Positions 1-7,410 of a stretch of 64,000 nucleotides of DNA are shown in pieces. Within the stretch, counting starts at the first letter, position 1. Every line of letters begins with the position of its first letter. A program made the position numbers and the translations under genes. The notes under the pieces were generated by a model, which was given only the letters and a program-made list of their open reading frames with translations, was not told where the DNA came from and made no database searches. Origin of the DNA: Streptomyces cathayae (lineage in GTDB: Bacteria > Actinomycetota > Actinomycetes > Streptomycetales > Streptomycetaceae); assembly GCF_029760955.1 (NCBI RefSeq), contig NZ_CP121683.1, positions 85,550 through 149,549 of the forward strand, written 5' to 3'.

Positions 1-333
1 TTCGGAACGGTCCAGCGGGAGTCGGCGACTTCTCAGCTGTACACGGTGCTGATGCTCGGTGATGTTCCCGTTGCCGGGGTGCTTGAGCTCGACAACGAAT
101 GGCCGAACCGTCTGCCGTCGAAGTGGATCACCTACTTCGGCGTTGCGTCGCTGAGCGAGGCGCTCAGCCGCGTCGTCGACCTCGGCGGCACACCGGGGGT
201 CGGTCCGGTGGACAGCCCCCACGGCCGCCTGCAACTGGTGCGTGACCCGGTGGGTCACGCGGTGTGCCTGATCGAACTGAAGGACGGACTGCGTCCGGCC
301 AACTTCCCTACGGACCCGGTGGTGACCACATGA
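1..333 (+). CDS. VOC/glyoxalase-family protein, C-terminal part
   Basis: The reading frame is open from the first base, so the N-terminus lies outside the window. The visible 110 or so residues have the pattern of a vicinal-oxygen-chelate (glyoxalase/bleomycin-resistance) half: a conserved alternation around WITYFGV, then a helix with ALSRVVDLGG, then RDPVGHAVCLIE, where the final Glu is the usual metal ligand of the fold. The TGA stop overlaps the ATG of the next gene (ATGA at 330-333), so the two are probably translationally coupled. The substrate cannot be told. VOC genes beside flavin reductases often sit in aromatic or natural-product catabolism, which is inference only. Confidence 0.75.
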   Translation, partial: FGTVQRESATSQLYTVLMLGDVPVAGVLELDNEWPNRLPSKWITYFGVASLSEALSRVVDLGGTPGVGPVDSPHGRLQLVRDPVGHAVCLIELKDGLRPANFPTDPVVTT

Positions 334-845
334 TGACCGAGCCCCTACTCGATTCCGCTGATTTCCGCCAGGTGTGCGGACACTTCCCGACCGGCGTGAC
401 CGCCGTCACCGCTGTCACCGACGAGGGCGGCTACGCGGCGCTGACCGTGAACTCGTTCACATCGGTTTCCCTGGAGCCGGCGAAGGTACTGTTCTGCCTG
501 GCGACGGCGTCGTCGAGCTTCGCGGTCCTCAAGAACGCGCGGAGGATCGCCATCCACATCCTGGCCCAGGACCAGGAGGACATCGCGCGCCGGTGCGCGA
601 CCTCGGGGCTGACGGGCGCGGACAAGCTGGAGGGTGTGGCGTGGACGGCCGGGCCGGACGGTGTCCCGCTGATTCCGGGAACGTCGGCGATTCTGACGGG
701 CACGACCGATGAACTGATCACCAGCGGCGACCACGTCATCATCCTGATCGACGTCGATCATGTGCATCTGAAGCCGTCGCCGGTGCCGGCGCTGTCGTTC
801 TACCGGGGTCGGTTCTCCTCGCCCACTGCCGTCGCCGCCGACTGA
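330..845 (+). CDS. Flavin reductase family protein
   Basis: 171 aa from ATG 330, with an alternative ATG at 333. The protein matches the flavin reductase-like FMN-binding split-barrel family (HpaC/TftC type): FRQVCGHFPTGVTAVTA at the N-terminus, ALTVNSFTSVSLEPAKVLFC (the S-x-P core) and the C-terminal ALSFYRGRF. The family reduces FMN or FAD with NAD(P)H to feed a two-component monooxygenase; no monooxygenase partner is visible, so it would lie upstream of the window. The length is normal. An open frame from 264 extends further upstream but overlaps the VOC gene, and the ATGA overlap favours the start chosen here. Confidence 0.85.
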   Translation: MMTEPLLDSADFRQVCGHFPTGVTAVTAVTDEGGYAALTVNSFTSVSLEPAKVLFCLATASSSFAVLKNARRIAIHILAQDQEDIARRCATSGLTGADKLEGVAWTAGPDGVPLIPGTSAILTGTTDELITSGDHVIILIDVDHVHLKPSPVPALSFYRGRFSSPTAVAAD

Positions 846-848
846 CCG

Positions 849-878
849 ACAGGGCCTCCCGGGACCGGGAGGCCCTGT
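849..878. terminator. Bidirectional hairpin terminator
   Basis: A perfect 13-bp inverted repeat (849-861 pairing with 866-878, 4-nt loop GGAC) begins a few bases after the flavin reductase stop. The convergent tetR gene ends at 955, so the hairpin sits between two 3' ends. There is no U tract, as is usual in Streptomyces. Confidence 0.8.
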
Positions 879-954
879 GCGCGTCCGATACGGCCGAGCC
901 AGAGCGGCCCTGACGGGTGGTGGGACGCCTCAGTGACTCGGAAGTCGACTCGTT

Positions 955-1587
955 TCAGACGACCAGGCCGTCGAGGACGAGTGTGCAGAACTGGTCCGTG
1001 ACATCGTCGACGCTCATCGTTCCATCGGGGTTGAACCACTGAAACGTCGAGGCGCACATCCCGATGATGCCGAAGGCGACGATGCGGCTGGTCACGTTGG
1101 AGCGGAATTTCCCGGCGTCGATGCCGTGTTGGACGATTCCGCAGATGAGCGCTTCGAGTTCGTCGCGTTTCTCGGTGACGGCTCGGAGGTGCTCACCGGT
1201 GAGGTGCCGGCGCTCCTGGTAGAAGATCGCGACGTGGGCGCGGTAGGACGCGACACCACTGAGGCTGAGCCGGATGAGCGCCCGTAGCTGGTCGGCGATG
1301 TCAGAGTGCTGTTCGACGATCGCGCGGGCGGCTTTGATCTGGGTGTCGAGGTACTCGTTCTGGATCTGCCACAGTACATCTTCTTTGCTCTGGAAGTGGT
1401 GGTAGAACGCACCCTTGGTGAGGTTGGCGCCGTCGACGATCTGCTGGAGCGTGGTTCGGTCGAATCCTTCCTGTTCGAACAGGTGAAGTGAGCTGTCGAC
1501 GAGTGCACGGCGGGTACCCTGCGGGTCGTAGCCCTGGGGCCAACGACGCCTCCTCGACTTGGCCGTGGTTTCTGCGGGTTCTGTCAT
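955..1587 (-). CDS. TetR/AcrR-family transcriptional regulator
   Basis: 210 aa from ATG 1587. The N-terminal helix-turn-helix is clear: TRRALVDSSLHLFEQEGFDR, then TTLQQIVDGANLTKGAFYHH, the canonical TetR recognition helix, followed by FQSKEDVLW. The C-terminal domain resembles actinobacterial regulators of acyl-CoA metabolism. It lies 20 bp downstream of a MaoC-type hydratase gene on the same strand, so it is probably cotranscribed and autoregulated through the near-palindrome at 2176-2193. The frame stays open well upstream of 1587, but that sequence has no TetR similarity and overlaps the hydratase gene. Confidence 0.9.
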   Translation of the reverse strand: MTEPAETTAKSRRRRWPQGYDPQGTRRALVDSSLHLFEQEGFDRTTLQQIVDGANLTKGAFYHHFQSKEDVLWQIQNEYLDTQIKAARAIVEQHSDIADQLRALIRLSLSGVASYRAHVAIFYQERRHLTGEHLRAVTEKRDELEALICGIVQHGIDAGKFRSNVTSRIVAFGIIGMCASTFQWFNPDGTMSVDDVTDQFCTLVLDGLVV

Positions 1588-1607
1588 CGTGTTCCTCGGG
1601 AGGGTGC

Positions 1608-2096
1608 CTAGTCGTAGTAGCGGAACAGCATTTCCGCGATGCAGCATGGCTGGGACTCGGACGCGAACTCTATGACCACCGAGGCCTTGGCCTGTACGCC
1701 TTCGGCAGGGTTGTCGTCGGTTGCGGGGATCGGTTCGGCGGACACCAGCGTCGCAGTGCCCTGGATTTCGGTGCCGGGCGGGAGCGGGCGGATGAACCGG
1801 ACCCGGTCGAGTCCGTAGTTGACGCCCATGGAGAACTCCTTGACCTCGAGGATGTCCTGGAGGAGCCTCGGGACGAGGGCAAGGGTGAAGAACCCGTGGA
1901 CGACGGTGGTGCCGAAGGGTCCGGCCTTGGCCCGCTCCACGTCGACGTGGATCCACTGGTGGTCCTTGGTGATGTCGGCGAACTGGTTCACCTCTGCCTG
2001 GGTGACGACCTGGACTTCACTGGCCCCGAGATCCTTGCCGACGAGGTCGAGGAGCTGCTTCGGGCCGGCGATGGTGGTGCGGCGGGGAGGTCTCAT
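1608..2096 (-). CDS. MaoC-like (R)-specific enoyl-CoA hydratase
   Basis: 162 aa, the normal length for a single hot-dog MaoC hydratase. The hydratase-2 motif is present as DHQWIHVDVERA with GPFGTTVVHGFFTLAL, which carries the catalytic Asp and His. The expected activity is hydration of trans-2-enoyl-CoA to (R)-3-hydroxyacyl-CoA, or a related dehydration. It is the first gene of a two-gene operon with the TetR regulator, suggesting control by an acyl-CoA ligand. The gene looks complete. The physiological substrate is unknown. Confidence 0.88.
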   Translation of the reverse strand: MRPPRRTTIAGPKQLLDLVGKDLGASEVQVVTQAEVNQFADITKDHQWIHVDVERAKAGPFGTTVVHGFFTLALVPRLLQDILEVKEFSMGVNYGLDRVRFIRPLPPGTEIQGTATLVSAEPIPATDDNPAEGVQAKASVVIEFASESQPCCIAEMLFRYYD

Positions 2097-2175
2097 CTTC
2101 TCTGCTCCGTTCCGACTGGGTCGTCATGAACCAGACCGGGTCACGACGTGCACGGGAAGGGCCTTCCTCTTCTTC

Positions 2176-2193
2176 ATACCGACTAGATGGTAT
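2176..2193. promoter_or_regulatory. Probable TetR operator
   Basis: ATACCGACTAGATGGTAT is an 18-bp near-palindrome with 14 of 18 positions symmetric (ATACC..CTAG..GGTAT). It lies 80 bp upstream of the maoC start, in the only promoter region the maoC-tetR operon can have. Its size and ACCGA half-site resemble operators of actinobacterial TetR repressors of acyl-CoA metabolism. Assignment to the neighbouring TetR is inference from position. Confidence 0.55.
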
Positions 2194-2271
2194 CTCTTTT
2201 GCCGCAAGCTCAACCACCGGTTCAAGAGGTCCGGCGCGGCGGGACCGGGAGCCCGAGGAGTCGTCCGCACC

Positions 2272-2556
2272 ATGATCTATCTGCTCGCCACGCGGATCTT
2301 CGCGTGGCTCGCTCTGCTGTGTCGACCCTACTCGGCGAAGAACGCCAAGTCTCATCCTGCGGCACGAGGTCGCGGTGCTGCGCCGTCAGGTCTCCGCGCC
2401 CAAGCCCGGCTGGCCGGACCGGGCGCTGCTCGCCGCGCTCGCCCGACTGCTGCCCCGAGCCCTGCGCGGGCACCGGATCGTCTCCCCGCTCACCCTGCTG
2501 GCCTGGCACCAGCATCCGGCGAAGAAGAAGTGGATGCAACCGTTCTCTCCGGAACG
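2272..2556 (+). pseudogene. Integrase-type transposase, N-terminal fragment
   Basis: An ATG at 2272 opens MIYLLATRIFAWLALL. The reading then shifts frame near 2351, continuing as LRHEVAVLRRQ and GHRIVSPLTLLAWHQ, the N-terminal region of the actinobacterial integrase-core transposase family; the intact relative at 32399 has ILALRHQITVLERQL at the equivalent place. The catalytic domain is missing because the sequence runs straight into the IS6-type element at about 2560. It is broken twice: a 1-nt frameshift and a 3' truncation. Confidence 0.65.
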
Positions 2557-2559
2557 CCC

Positions 2560-3440
2560 GGCTCTGCCGGAAGGGCATTGTCACGTTGGCTGACCGGCCT
2601 GAGACGATCTTGGAGCTGGTCGTGCCAGGGAGGGGTTCGCTCGTGTCGTCCGCGCCGCCGTCGTACAAGGGTCACCGGTACCCGGTGGAGATCATCGCGC
2701 ACTGCGTGTGGCTGTACCACCGCTTCCCGCTCAGCTTCCGCGAGGTCGAGGAGTTGATGCTGGAGCACGGCGTGCTCGTCTCCCACGAGACCATCCGGCG
2801 GTGGTGCCTGAAGTTCGGGCAGTCCTACGCCAACGCACTGCGCCGCCGACGCCCCCGCCCGGGGGACAAATGGCACCTGGACGAGGTCTTCATCAAGATC
2901 AACGGAGAGCGGAAGTACCTGTGGCGGGCGGTGGACGCCGACGGGATCGTGCTGGACATCCTCGTGCAGAACCGCCGTGACAAGGCCGCGGCCAAGCGGT
3001 TCTTCAGGAAGCTGATGAAGGCCACCCAGTCGGTGCCACGAGTGATCGTCACCGACAAACTCCGCTCCTCCGGCGCCGCCCACCGCGAGGCGATGCCCTC
3101 CGTCGAGCACCGCTGTCACCAGGGCCTGAACAACCGGGCCGAAAACAGTCATCAGCCGACGAGGCAGCGCGAGCGCGCGATGAAAGGCTTCCGCTCCGTC
3201 GGCGGGGCGCAGCGGTTCCTGTCCGCGTTCGGCGGTATCTCGCCCCACTTCAGGCCCCACCGCCACCTGATGACAGCCTCCGGCTACCGAGCCGAGATGA
3301 CTATCCGCTTCGCGATCTGGGACCAGATCACCGGCGCTGCCGGCCGGCCCGCCGCGGCCTGACCCCAGGCCCGAAGCGCAAGCCCACCACGCCCCGACGC
3401 GCCATCAGACAGTCACGCACCCAACAACATGACAACGCCC
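2560..3440 (+). mobile_element. IS6-family insertion sequence
   Basis: The left end starts GGCTCTGCC, close to the GGTTCTG typical of IS6 ends. An internal stretch of that end (GGGCATTGTCA, 2573-2583) is matched in inverted orientation by TGACAACGCCC at 3430-3440 with one mismatch. Beyond 3440 the outer part of the right repeat is not found, and IS5-type sequence starts at once, so the right end looks truncated or recombined. One transposase gene lies between. Confidence 0.6.
2643..3362 (+). CDS. IS6-family transposase
   Basis: 239 aa from GTG 2643, preceded by AGGGAGGGG at good spacing. This is the full family length. It starts SYKGHRYPVEIIAHCVWLYH, then FREVEELMLEHGVLVSHETI (helix-turn-helix). 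The DDE catalytic residues lie in WHLDEVFIKI (first Asp), VIVTDKLRSS (second Asp) and NRAENSHQPTR (Glu). No frameshift is visible, so the enzyme should be functional if the ends are. IS6 elements transpose by cointegration, which often leaves one copy between rearranged segments, as here. Confidence 0.88.
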   Translation: MSSAPPSYKGHRYPVEIIAHCVWLYHRFPLSFREVEELMLEHGVLVSHETIRRWCLKFGQSYANALRRRRPRPGDKWHLDEVFIKINGERKYLWRAVDADGIVLDILVQNRRDKAAAKRFFRKLMKATQSVPRVIVTDKLRSSGAAHREAMPSVEHRCHQGLNNRAENSHQPTRQRERAMKGFRSVGGAQRFLSAFGGISPHFRPHRHLMTASGYRAEMTIRFAIWDQITGAAGRPAAA

Positions 3441-3815
3441 GGCCGCGCGTATTCCTCACGTGCCATCCGCAGCCAGCTGCGACGCCGGGGCATCCGTGCG
3501 GTCATCTCGCAGCCGTCCGACCGAGTCGGCCACCGCCTGCGGCGAGGCCGACTCGGTGGTCGTCCGCCCGGCTTCGGCAGCGAGGCATACAGGCAGCGGA
3601 ACACCGTCGAGCGGTGCATCAACCGCCTCAAGCAGTGGCGCGGCCTGGCTACACGAACCGACAAGCTCGCGATCGCCTATCAGGCCGCACTCCACCTCGC
3701 GGGCATCCTCAACCGGCCGGACACGACGCTGACCGAAGAGACAGAACCTAAGCCGCGACGAGCCAGGTCGTCTCAGCAGTCAGCCCCGCCCGGCACTCAG
3801 CCGGAGCGGGACTGA
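3441..3815 (+). pseudogene. IS5-family (ISL2-like) transposase, C-terminal fragment
   Basis: The frame begins abruptly at the IS6 boundary and encodes AYSSRAIRSQLRRRGIRAVI, GHRLRRG and RNTVERCINRLKQWRGLATR, the C-terminal half of the ISL2-group OrfB, including the catalytic Glu in NTVERCINRLK. The N-terminal part with the first two acidic residues is absent. The fragment reaches a natural stop at 3815. The 125 bp up to the next gene contain nothing I recognise. Confidence 0.7.
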
Positions 3816-3940
3816 TCAGTATGTGTGGCGTGAAGGGCGGTCGCCTACGCGGCGAAAGGCTCTGCAGGGCTTCAGCCGAACGATCGTCCCTGCAGGCGAT
3901 AGATGAGGCCCGGGACACTGTCCCCTCCACCACGTTCCTT

Positions 3941-5460
3941 TCAACCGTGCGAGTCCGGCAGATGTTCCCGGGCAGGAGTCTCGTTTTGTGAGGGCGGTTC
4001 TGGCAGATCGGGGTGGCCGTGGATCCAGGACAGGCCTCCCAGATCCAGGCGCCGGCGAGTGCGGGTGACGGCCACGTAGGCCAGGCGGGCTTCGGCACCG
4101 TCGATGGGGCCGGGCGGCGCCGGAACGCCCGTGCGATCGCCGAAGTGGTTGTCCTGGGTGCGCTCGAAATCGTCGGCGATCAGCACACAGGGCCATTCGC
4201 GCCCCTTGGCCTTGTGGGCGGTGGAGACGGTGACCTGGGCGTGCGGTTCGGGGACAAGGTGGTCGACGGCGGTGAGGATGGCCTCGGTGCCGTGGGTGTC
4301 GACGAGGTGGACCAGGGGCTGTAGGTCGCGTCCGGCCGGGTCGTGGGCGGCATAGTCCTGCAGGTCGCCCCAGGAGGGGAAGAGGGTCAGTTCGGGGTGG
4401 TGTGTGCGGCGGCCTTCCTTGAGGTCGCGGGCGGCGAGGGCGAGGGTGCGCAGGCTGTCTCCTCCCCCGGCCAGGGCGACGGAGTATCCGGCGGCCATGA
4501 GGGTCATGACCTGGGCCATGGCGCCGGCGTTGGTGCGGCACAGCACAGCGTCCGGGCGGGTGATGGGGCCGAGTTCGGTGGGCACGGTGGGGGTGCCGGT
4601 GAGGCGGATGGGGGCGTCGGCCAGGTGGAGCCAGCGGTTGGCTTCCGCGGCGAGGTCGGGGCCGAAGCGGAAGGACTGCGAGAGGGCGAGCTGGGTGCCG
4701 TCGAAGCCGGTCATGACGTCCTTGGCGCCGCGCCAGTGGTAGATGGCCTGGGCGGAGTCGCCGACCATGACCAGTTGGGCGTGGCCGCGCTGGTGAAGGA
4801 AGATCTGTTCGACGACGGGGTTGGTGTCCTGGGCCTCGTCCAGCAGCAGGAAGTCCGCTTCGAGTTTCGGGTGGGTGAGGGCCCAGATCTTCAGGTAGTG
4901 GTCGTGGTCGAAGCGCACCGCGCCGTCGTCGGGGTGCTGCAGGTCGGCCCAGGCCTTGTGGGCGAAGGGCACGATGTGGGCGGCGAGAGCTGGGTGTGGA
5001 GGTCGCTGTCTTCCAGGTTGCGCAGGCGGGGGACGTGGTGGCGGGTGATCGTGGTGTCGGCGGTGTGGCAGAAGCGCATCACGGTGCGCAGGGTGGCGTT
5101 GGAGAGGGCCTTCTGGGTGACGTCGCGGTCGCCGATGCGGAGGGCTTTGGTGAGGCCGAGGGCTTGTCCGGTCTGCCAGGCCGGGCGGCGGGGTGCGTTC
5201 AGGCGGCGGGTGTAGCGGTGGCCGACGGCGGCGTAGGCCAGGGCGTGGGCGGTCTTGCACAGGACGTTCTTGGGGAAGCGGGCCGCGGCGTCCTGGGCGA
5301 TGGCGCGGTTGTAGGCGAGGTAGCGGCCGCGGCGTGTGGTGGTGCGGGCGAGCAGGGCCAGGGTGGTGGTCTTGCCGGTGCCCGCGCCGGCCTGGACCGT
5401 CAGGTGGTCGCCGGTGGTGAAGGCGTCGGCTGCGGCGGTCTGCTCGTCGGTCGGGTTCAT
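3941..5460 (-). pseudogene. Fbh1/UvrD-like superfamily 1 helicase, one frameshift
   Basis: Read from ATG 5460, the protein begins MNPTDEQTAAADAF (Q motif), then Walker A GAGTGKTTT, LAYNRAIAQDAAARFP and TAHALAY, the pattern of Fbh1-like DNA helicases. Near 4988 the frame shifts by one base. The other frame continues with LLLDEAQDTNP (Walker B), GDSAQAIYHWRGA (motif III), STAHKAKGREWPCVLIADDF (motif V) and YVAVTRTRRRLD (motif VI), then stops at 3941. All helicase motifs are present once the frameshift is corrected, giving about 506 aa. The start overlaps the stop of the upstream gene (ATGA). It may process recombination intermediates or be mobile-element cargo. Intact or pseudogene depends on whether the indel is real. 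Confidence 0.75.
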
Positions 5461-5933
5461 GGCGTGGGTCCTTGGGGGGTTCGGGTGAGTGCGTGCCCCA
5501 TCGCGGCCAGGAGGTGGGCGGGGGCGGTGTGGGCGAGAAGCCGGCGTACGTCGTGCTCGAGGCGTTTCACTTCGTGATCGGTGTGCTCGGCGAGGGCCCG
5601 GTGGACGGCTCGTTCCAGGAGGCGCTCGGGCTTTTGTCCGGTCTGGAGGGCCGTCGTCTGAAGGGCTGTGTGTGCGGCGGGCGGGAGGGCGAGGTTGAGC
5701 AGCACCTGTCCGCTCGCGTCCGGGTAGTGGGTGGTGATCACGTCGAGGGGGAGCCGGTCTGTGAGGCGTCGGCGCAGCCGGTGGGCGGCCCGGTCGGGGG
5801 TCTTGGCGGGTACGAGTGCCATCAGGCGGGTGGTGTCGCAGTTGGCGGCGAGCGGCATCCTGCGGCAGGCCGCGTCGAGTTCGGCCGGGTTCAGGGGGCG
5901 GGTGAGGGTGATCTCCAGGGCGTGGTGCGGCAT
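5457..5933 (-). CDS. Hypothetical protein coupled to the helicase gene
   Basis: 158 aa from ATG 5933. I do not recognise a family. The sequence is charged and Ala/Leu-rich with predicted helices in the C-terminal half (LLERAVHRALAEH, VKRLEHDVRRLLAH). Its TGA overlaps the helicase ATG by four bases, so the two are almost certainly translated together and may act together. Only 3 bp separate its start from the stop of the upstream DUF6083-like gene at 5937, placing all three in one operon. Confidence 0.6.
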   Translation of the reverse strand: MPHHALEITLTRPLNPAELDAACRRMPLAANCDTTRLMALVPAKTPDRAAHRLRRRLTDRLPLDVITTHYPDASGQVLLNLALPPAAHTALQTTALQTGQKPERLLERAVHRALAEHTDHEVKRLEHDVRRLLAHTAPAHLLAAMGHALTRTPQGPTP

Positions 5934-5936
5934 TTT

Positions 5937-6803
5937 TCACCGCCGGTGGGGCTGGGGCGGCGCGGGGTGCGGCAGCCGGGTGTGGAGGTGGGCGGCGTGC
6001 AGGAGCGGGTCGAGGGGCTGCCAGTCGGCCAGGGCCAGGTCGGCAGCGGCGGGGGCGGCGGTGTGGGTGGTGCAGCGTTGGGCGCGCCAGCGCAGTTGCT
6101 CGGCGTAGGGCAGGTGGTTGAGATCGTAGACGGCCATGCTTCCGCCGGGGAGGGCGAGTTGGCCGCGGTGGGGCTGGATGGGCAGCAGCGTCCAGCGCCC
6201 GGCCGGGTGGGCCGGGTCGAGGATCGGCTGGGTGCAGCGGTGGCGCTGGCGGGTCTGGGCGATGCAGCGGATGTCTGCGACGGGGCCTTCGCCGAGGTAA
6301 TGCGTCAGGAGAATTCGCACGACGGGTCGGACCGGCCGGTCACGGTCGGTGTTCGGGAGCGTGGTGGCGGGCGTGGGGGACGCAGGGGTGAAGGTGCCGG
6401 TGTCGATCAGGCGGCGGGAGCGCACGGCGAGTTGGCGGCGCAGCGCCATGAGGCGGGGATCGGTGGCGCGGGGGTGTGTGGTGGGCCGGGGGCAGAGGGC
6501 GGCGTGCGGGATGCGGCACCAGCCGCTGCCGTCGTCATGGGGGTGGGCGATGCCGCCGCTGAGGTGCCAGCGGCAGGCTTCGGGCACGTCGGCGGTGGCG
6601 ACTTCCGCCGGGTGCAGGGCGATGGGCCGGTGGTCGGTGCGCTGGTGCCAGTCGATGCGGTTGCCGCAGCTGCGGCAGCGGCCGGTCTGTCCGGCGCGCA
6701 GCAGGCGGCTGGGGCTGTGCGCGGCGACCTGCAGGGAGCGGCGGGGCTGGCGGGGGCGGGGGCTGCCGTCCCAGTGGTGGCCGGGGGTGGAGTGGGGGCG
6801 CAT
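5937..6803 (-). CDS. DUF6083-like zinc-ribbon protein
   Basis: 288 aa from ATG 6803, or 296 aa from 6827. The N-terminal part resembles the Streptomyces DUF6083 domain: PSRLLRAGQTGRCRSCGNRI, then DWHQRTDHRPIALHPAE and ACRWHLSGGIAHP, with further Cys/His residues at SGWCRIPHAALCP that could complete a zinc site. The C-terminal half contains LTHYLGEGPVADIRCIAQTR and a second Cys region. The function is unknown; the family occurs in accessory regions of Streptomyces. It is the first gene of the operon with the 158-aa protein and the helicase. Family assignment is from memory of the pattern. Confidence 0.6.
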   Translation of the reverse strand: MRPHSTPGHHWDGSPRPRQPRRSLQVAAHSPSRLLRAGQTGRCRSCGNRIDWHQRTDHRPIALHPAEVATADVPEACRWHLSGGIAHPHDDGSGWCRIPHAALCPRPTTHPRATDPRLMALRRQLAVRSRRLIDTGTFTPASPTPATTLPNTDRDRPVRPVVRILLTHYLGEGPVADIRCIAQTRQRHRCTQPILDPAHPAGRWTLLPIQPHRGQLALPGGSMAVYDLNHLPYAEQLRWRAQRCTTHTAAPAAADLALADWQPLDPLLHAAHLHTRLPHPAPPQPHRR

Positions 6804-6974
6804 GGCGGGCAAAGTGCCAGGCGGCACGCGGTCATGGGGGGTGCTGCGGCGGGGATGTCCCCCGGCCGGCCCAGCGCGCCCGAACGGATCAGCCGGTATG
6901 CGATCGGGCGTTCGGTGTCTGCTCGTCGATTCGGGTGATTCCTTGCGCTCCCTCTTTATGCGGAGGGGGCGGTG

Positions 6975-7289
6975 TCAGGGGGTGTGGGTGCCGGGCGGGG
7001 TGTGGTCGGAGCACAGGGCGCCCAGCAGGTGGTCGATCGGCACGTCGAAGGCGTGGGCGAGGGCGTGCCAGGTGGCGACGTTGCCGGCGGCGCGGCCGTG
7101 TTCGAGGTCGATGAGGGTGCGCCGGGCCAGGCCGCTGCGGCTGGCGAGTTCGTCGAAGCTCCAGCCGCGTTCGACCCGTAGGCGCGCCAGCTGGAGGCGC
7201 AGTGCGGTGGTGTCGGGGTCGGGCGGCAAGATCGTCACCCCACCATCCGAAGGTTCGGATATCCGCCCTGTCAGTGCAGATTTCTGCAC
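6975..7289 (-). CDS. XRE-family helix-turn-helix regulator
   Basis: 104 aa if translation starts at GTG 7289; a shorter protein could start at a GTG within the first 20 codons. The HTH is clear: LRLQLARLRVERGWSFDELA, SRSGLARRTLIDLEHGRAAG and VATWHALAHAFDVPIDHLLG, the classical Cro/CI-type five-helix bundle. It is divergent from the gene starting at 7411. Two perfect palindromes lie over and just inside its 5' end (7245-7260 and 7273-7290), so autoregulation and control of the divergent gene are likely. The 18-bp palindrome covers the GTG itself. Confidence 0.8.
   Translation of the reverse strand: MQKSALTGRISEPSDGGVTILPPDPDTTALRLQLARLRVERGWSFDELASRSGLARRTLIDLEHGRAAGNVATWHALAHAFDVPIDHLLGALCSDHTPPGTHTP
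7245..7260. promoter_or_regulatory. Perfect palindrome, candidate XRE operator 1
   Basis: ATCCGAAGGTTCGGAT: 7-bp arms around a GG spacer, within the 5' end of the XRE frame if the upstream GTG is used, or just upstream of a shorter version of the gene. An operator role is inferred from symmetry and position. Confidence 0.5.
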
Positions 7290-7290
7290 T
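7273..7290. promoter_or_regulatory. Perfect palindrome, candidate XRE operator 2
   Basis: AGTGCAGATTTCTGCACT: 8-bp arms around a TT spacer. It covers the putative GTG start of the XRE gene and lies 120 bp upstream of the divergent gene. Its spacing from the first palindrome, about 28 bp centre to centre, would allow two dimers on one DNA region. Confidence 0.5.
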
Positions 7291-7410
7291 ATTTACTGGG
7301 AGCGGGTGACGTGCGGTACAAGGATCCGCACTACCGTGCGTCCGTCTCCGGCCTCCTGGCGCCGGGGCACCGGCCATCGCAGTACGGACAGTTGGGAGGA
7401 CGACCAGCCG

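Noticed and set aside
1588..1956. N-terminal extension of the TetR frame
   Set aside because: It overlaps the maoC gene antiparallel in frame only, and TetR similarity begins exactly after ATG 1587.
6349..7410. A very long plus-strand open frame running into the 7411 gene
   Set aside because: The part before 7411 has biased composition, runs antisense to the DUF6083-like and XRE genes, and has no family pattern; ATG 7411 has its own ribosome-binding site.
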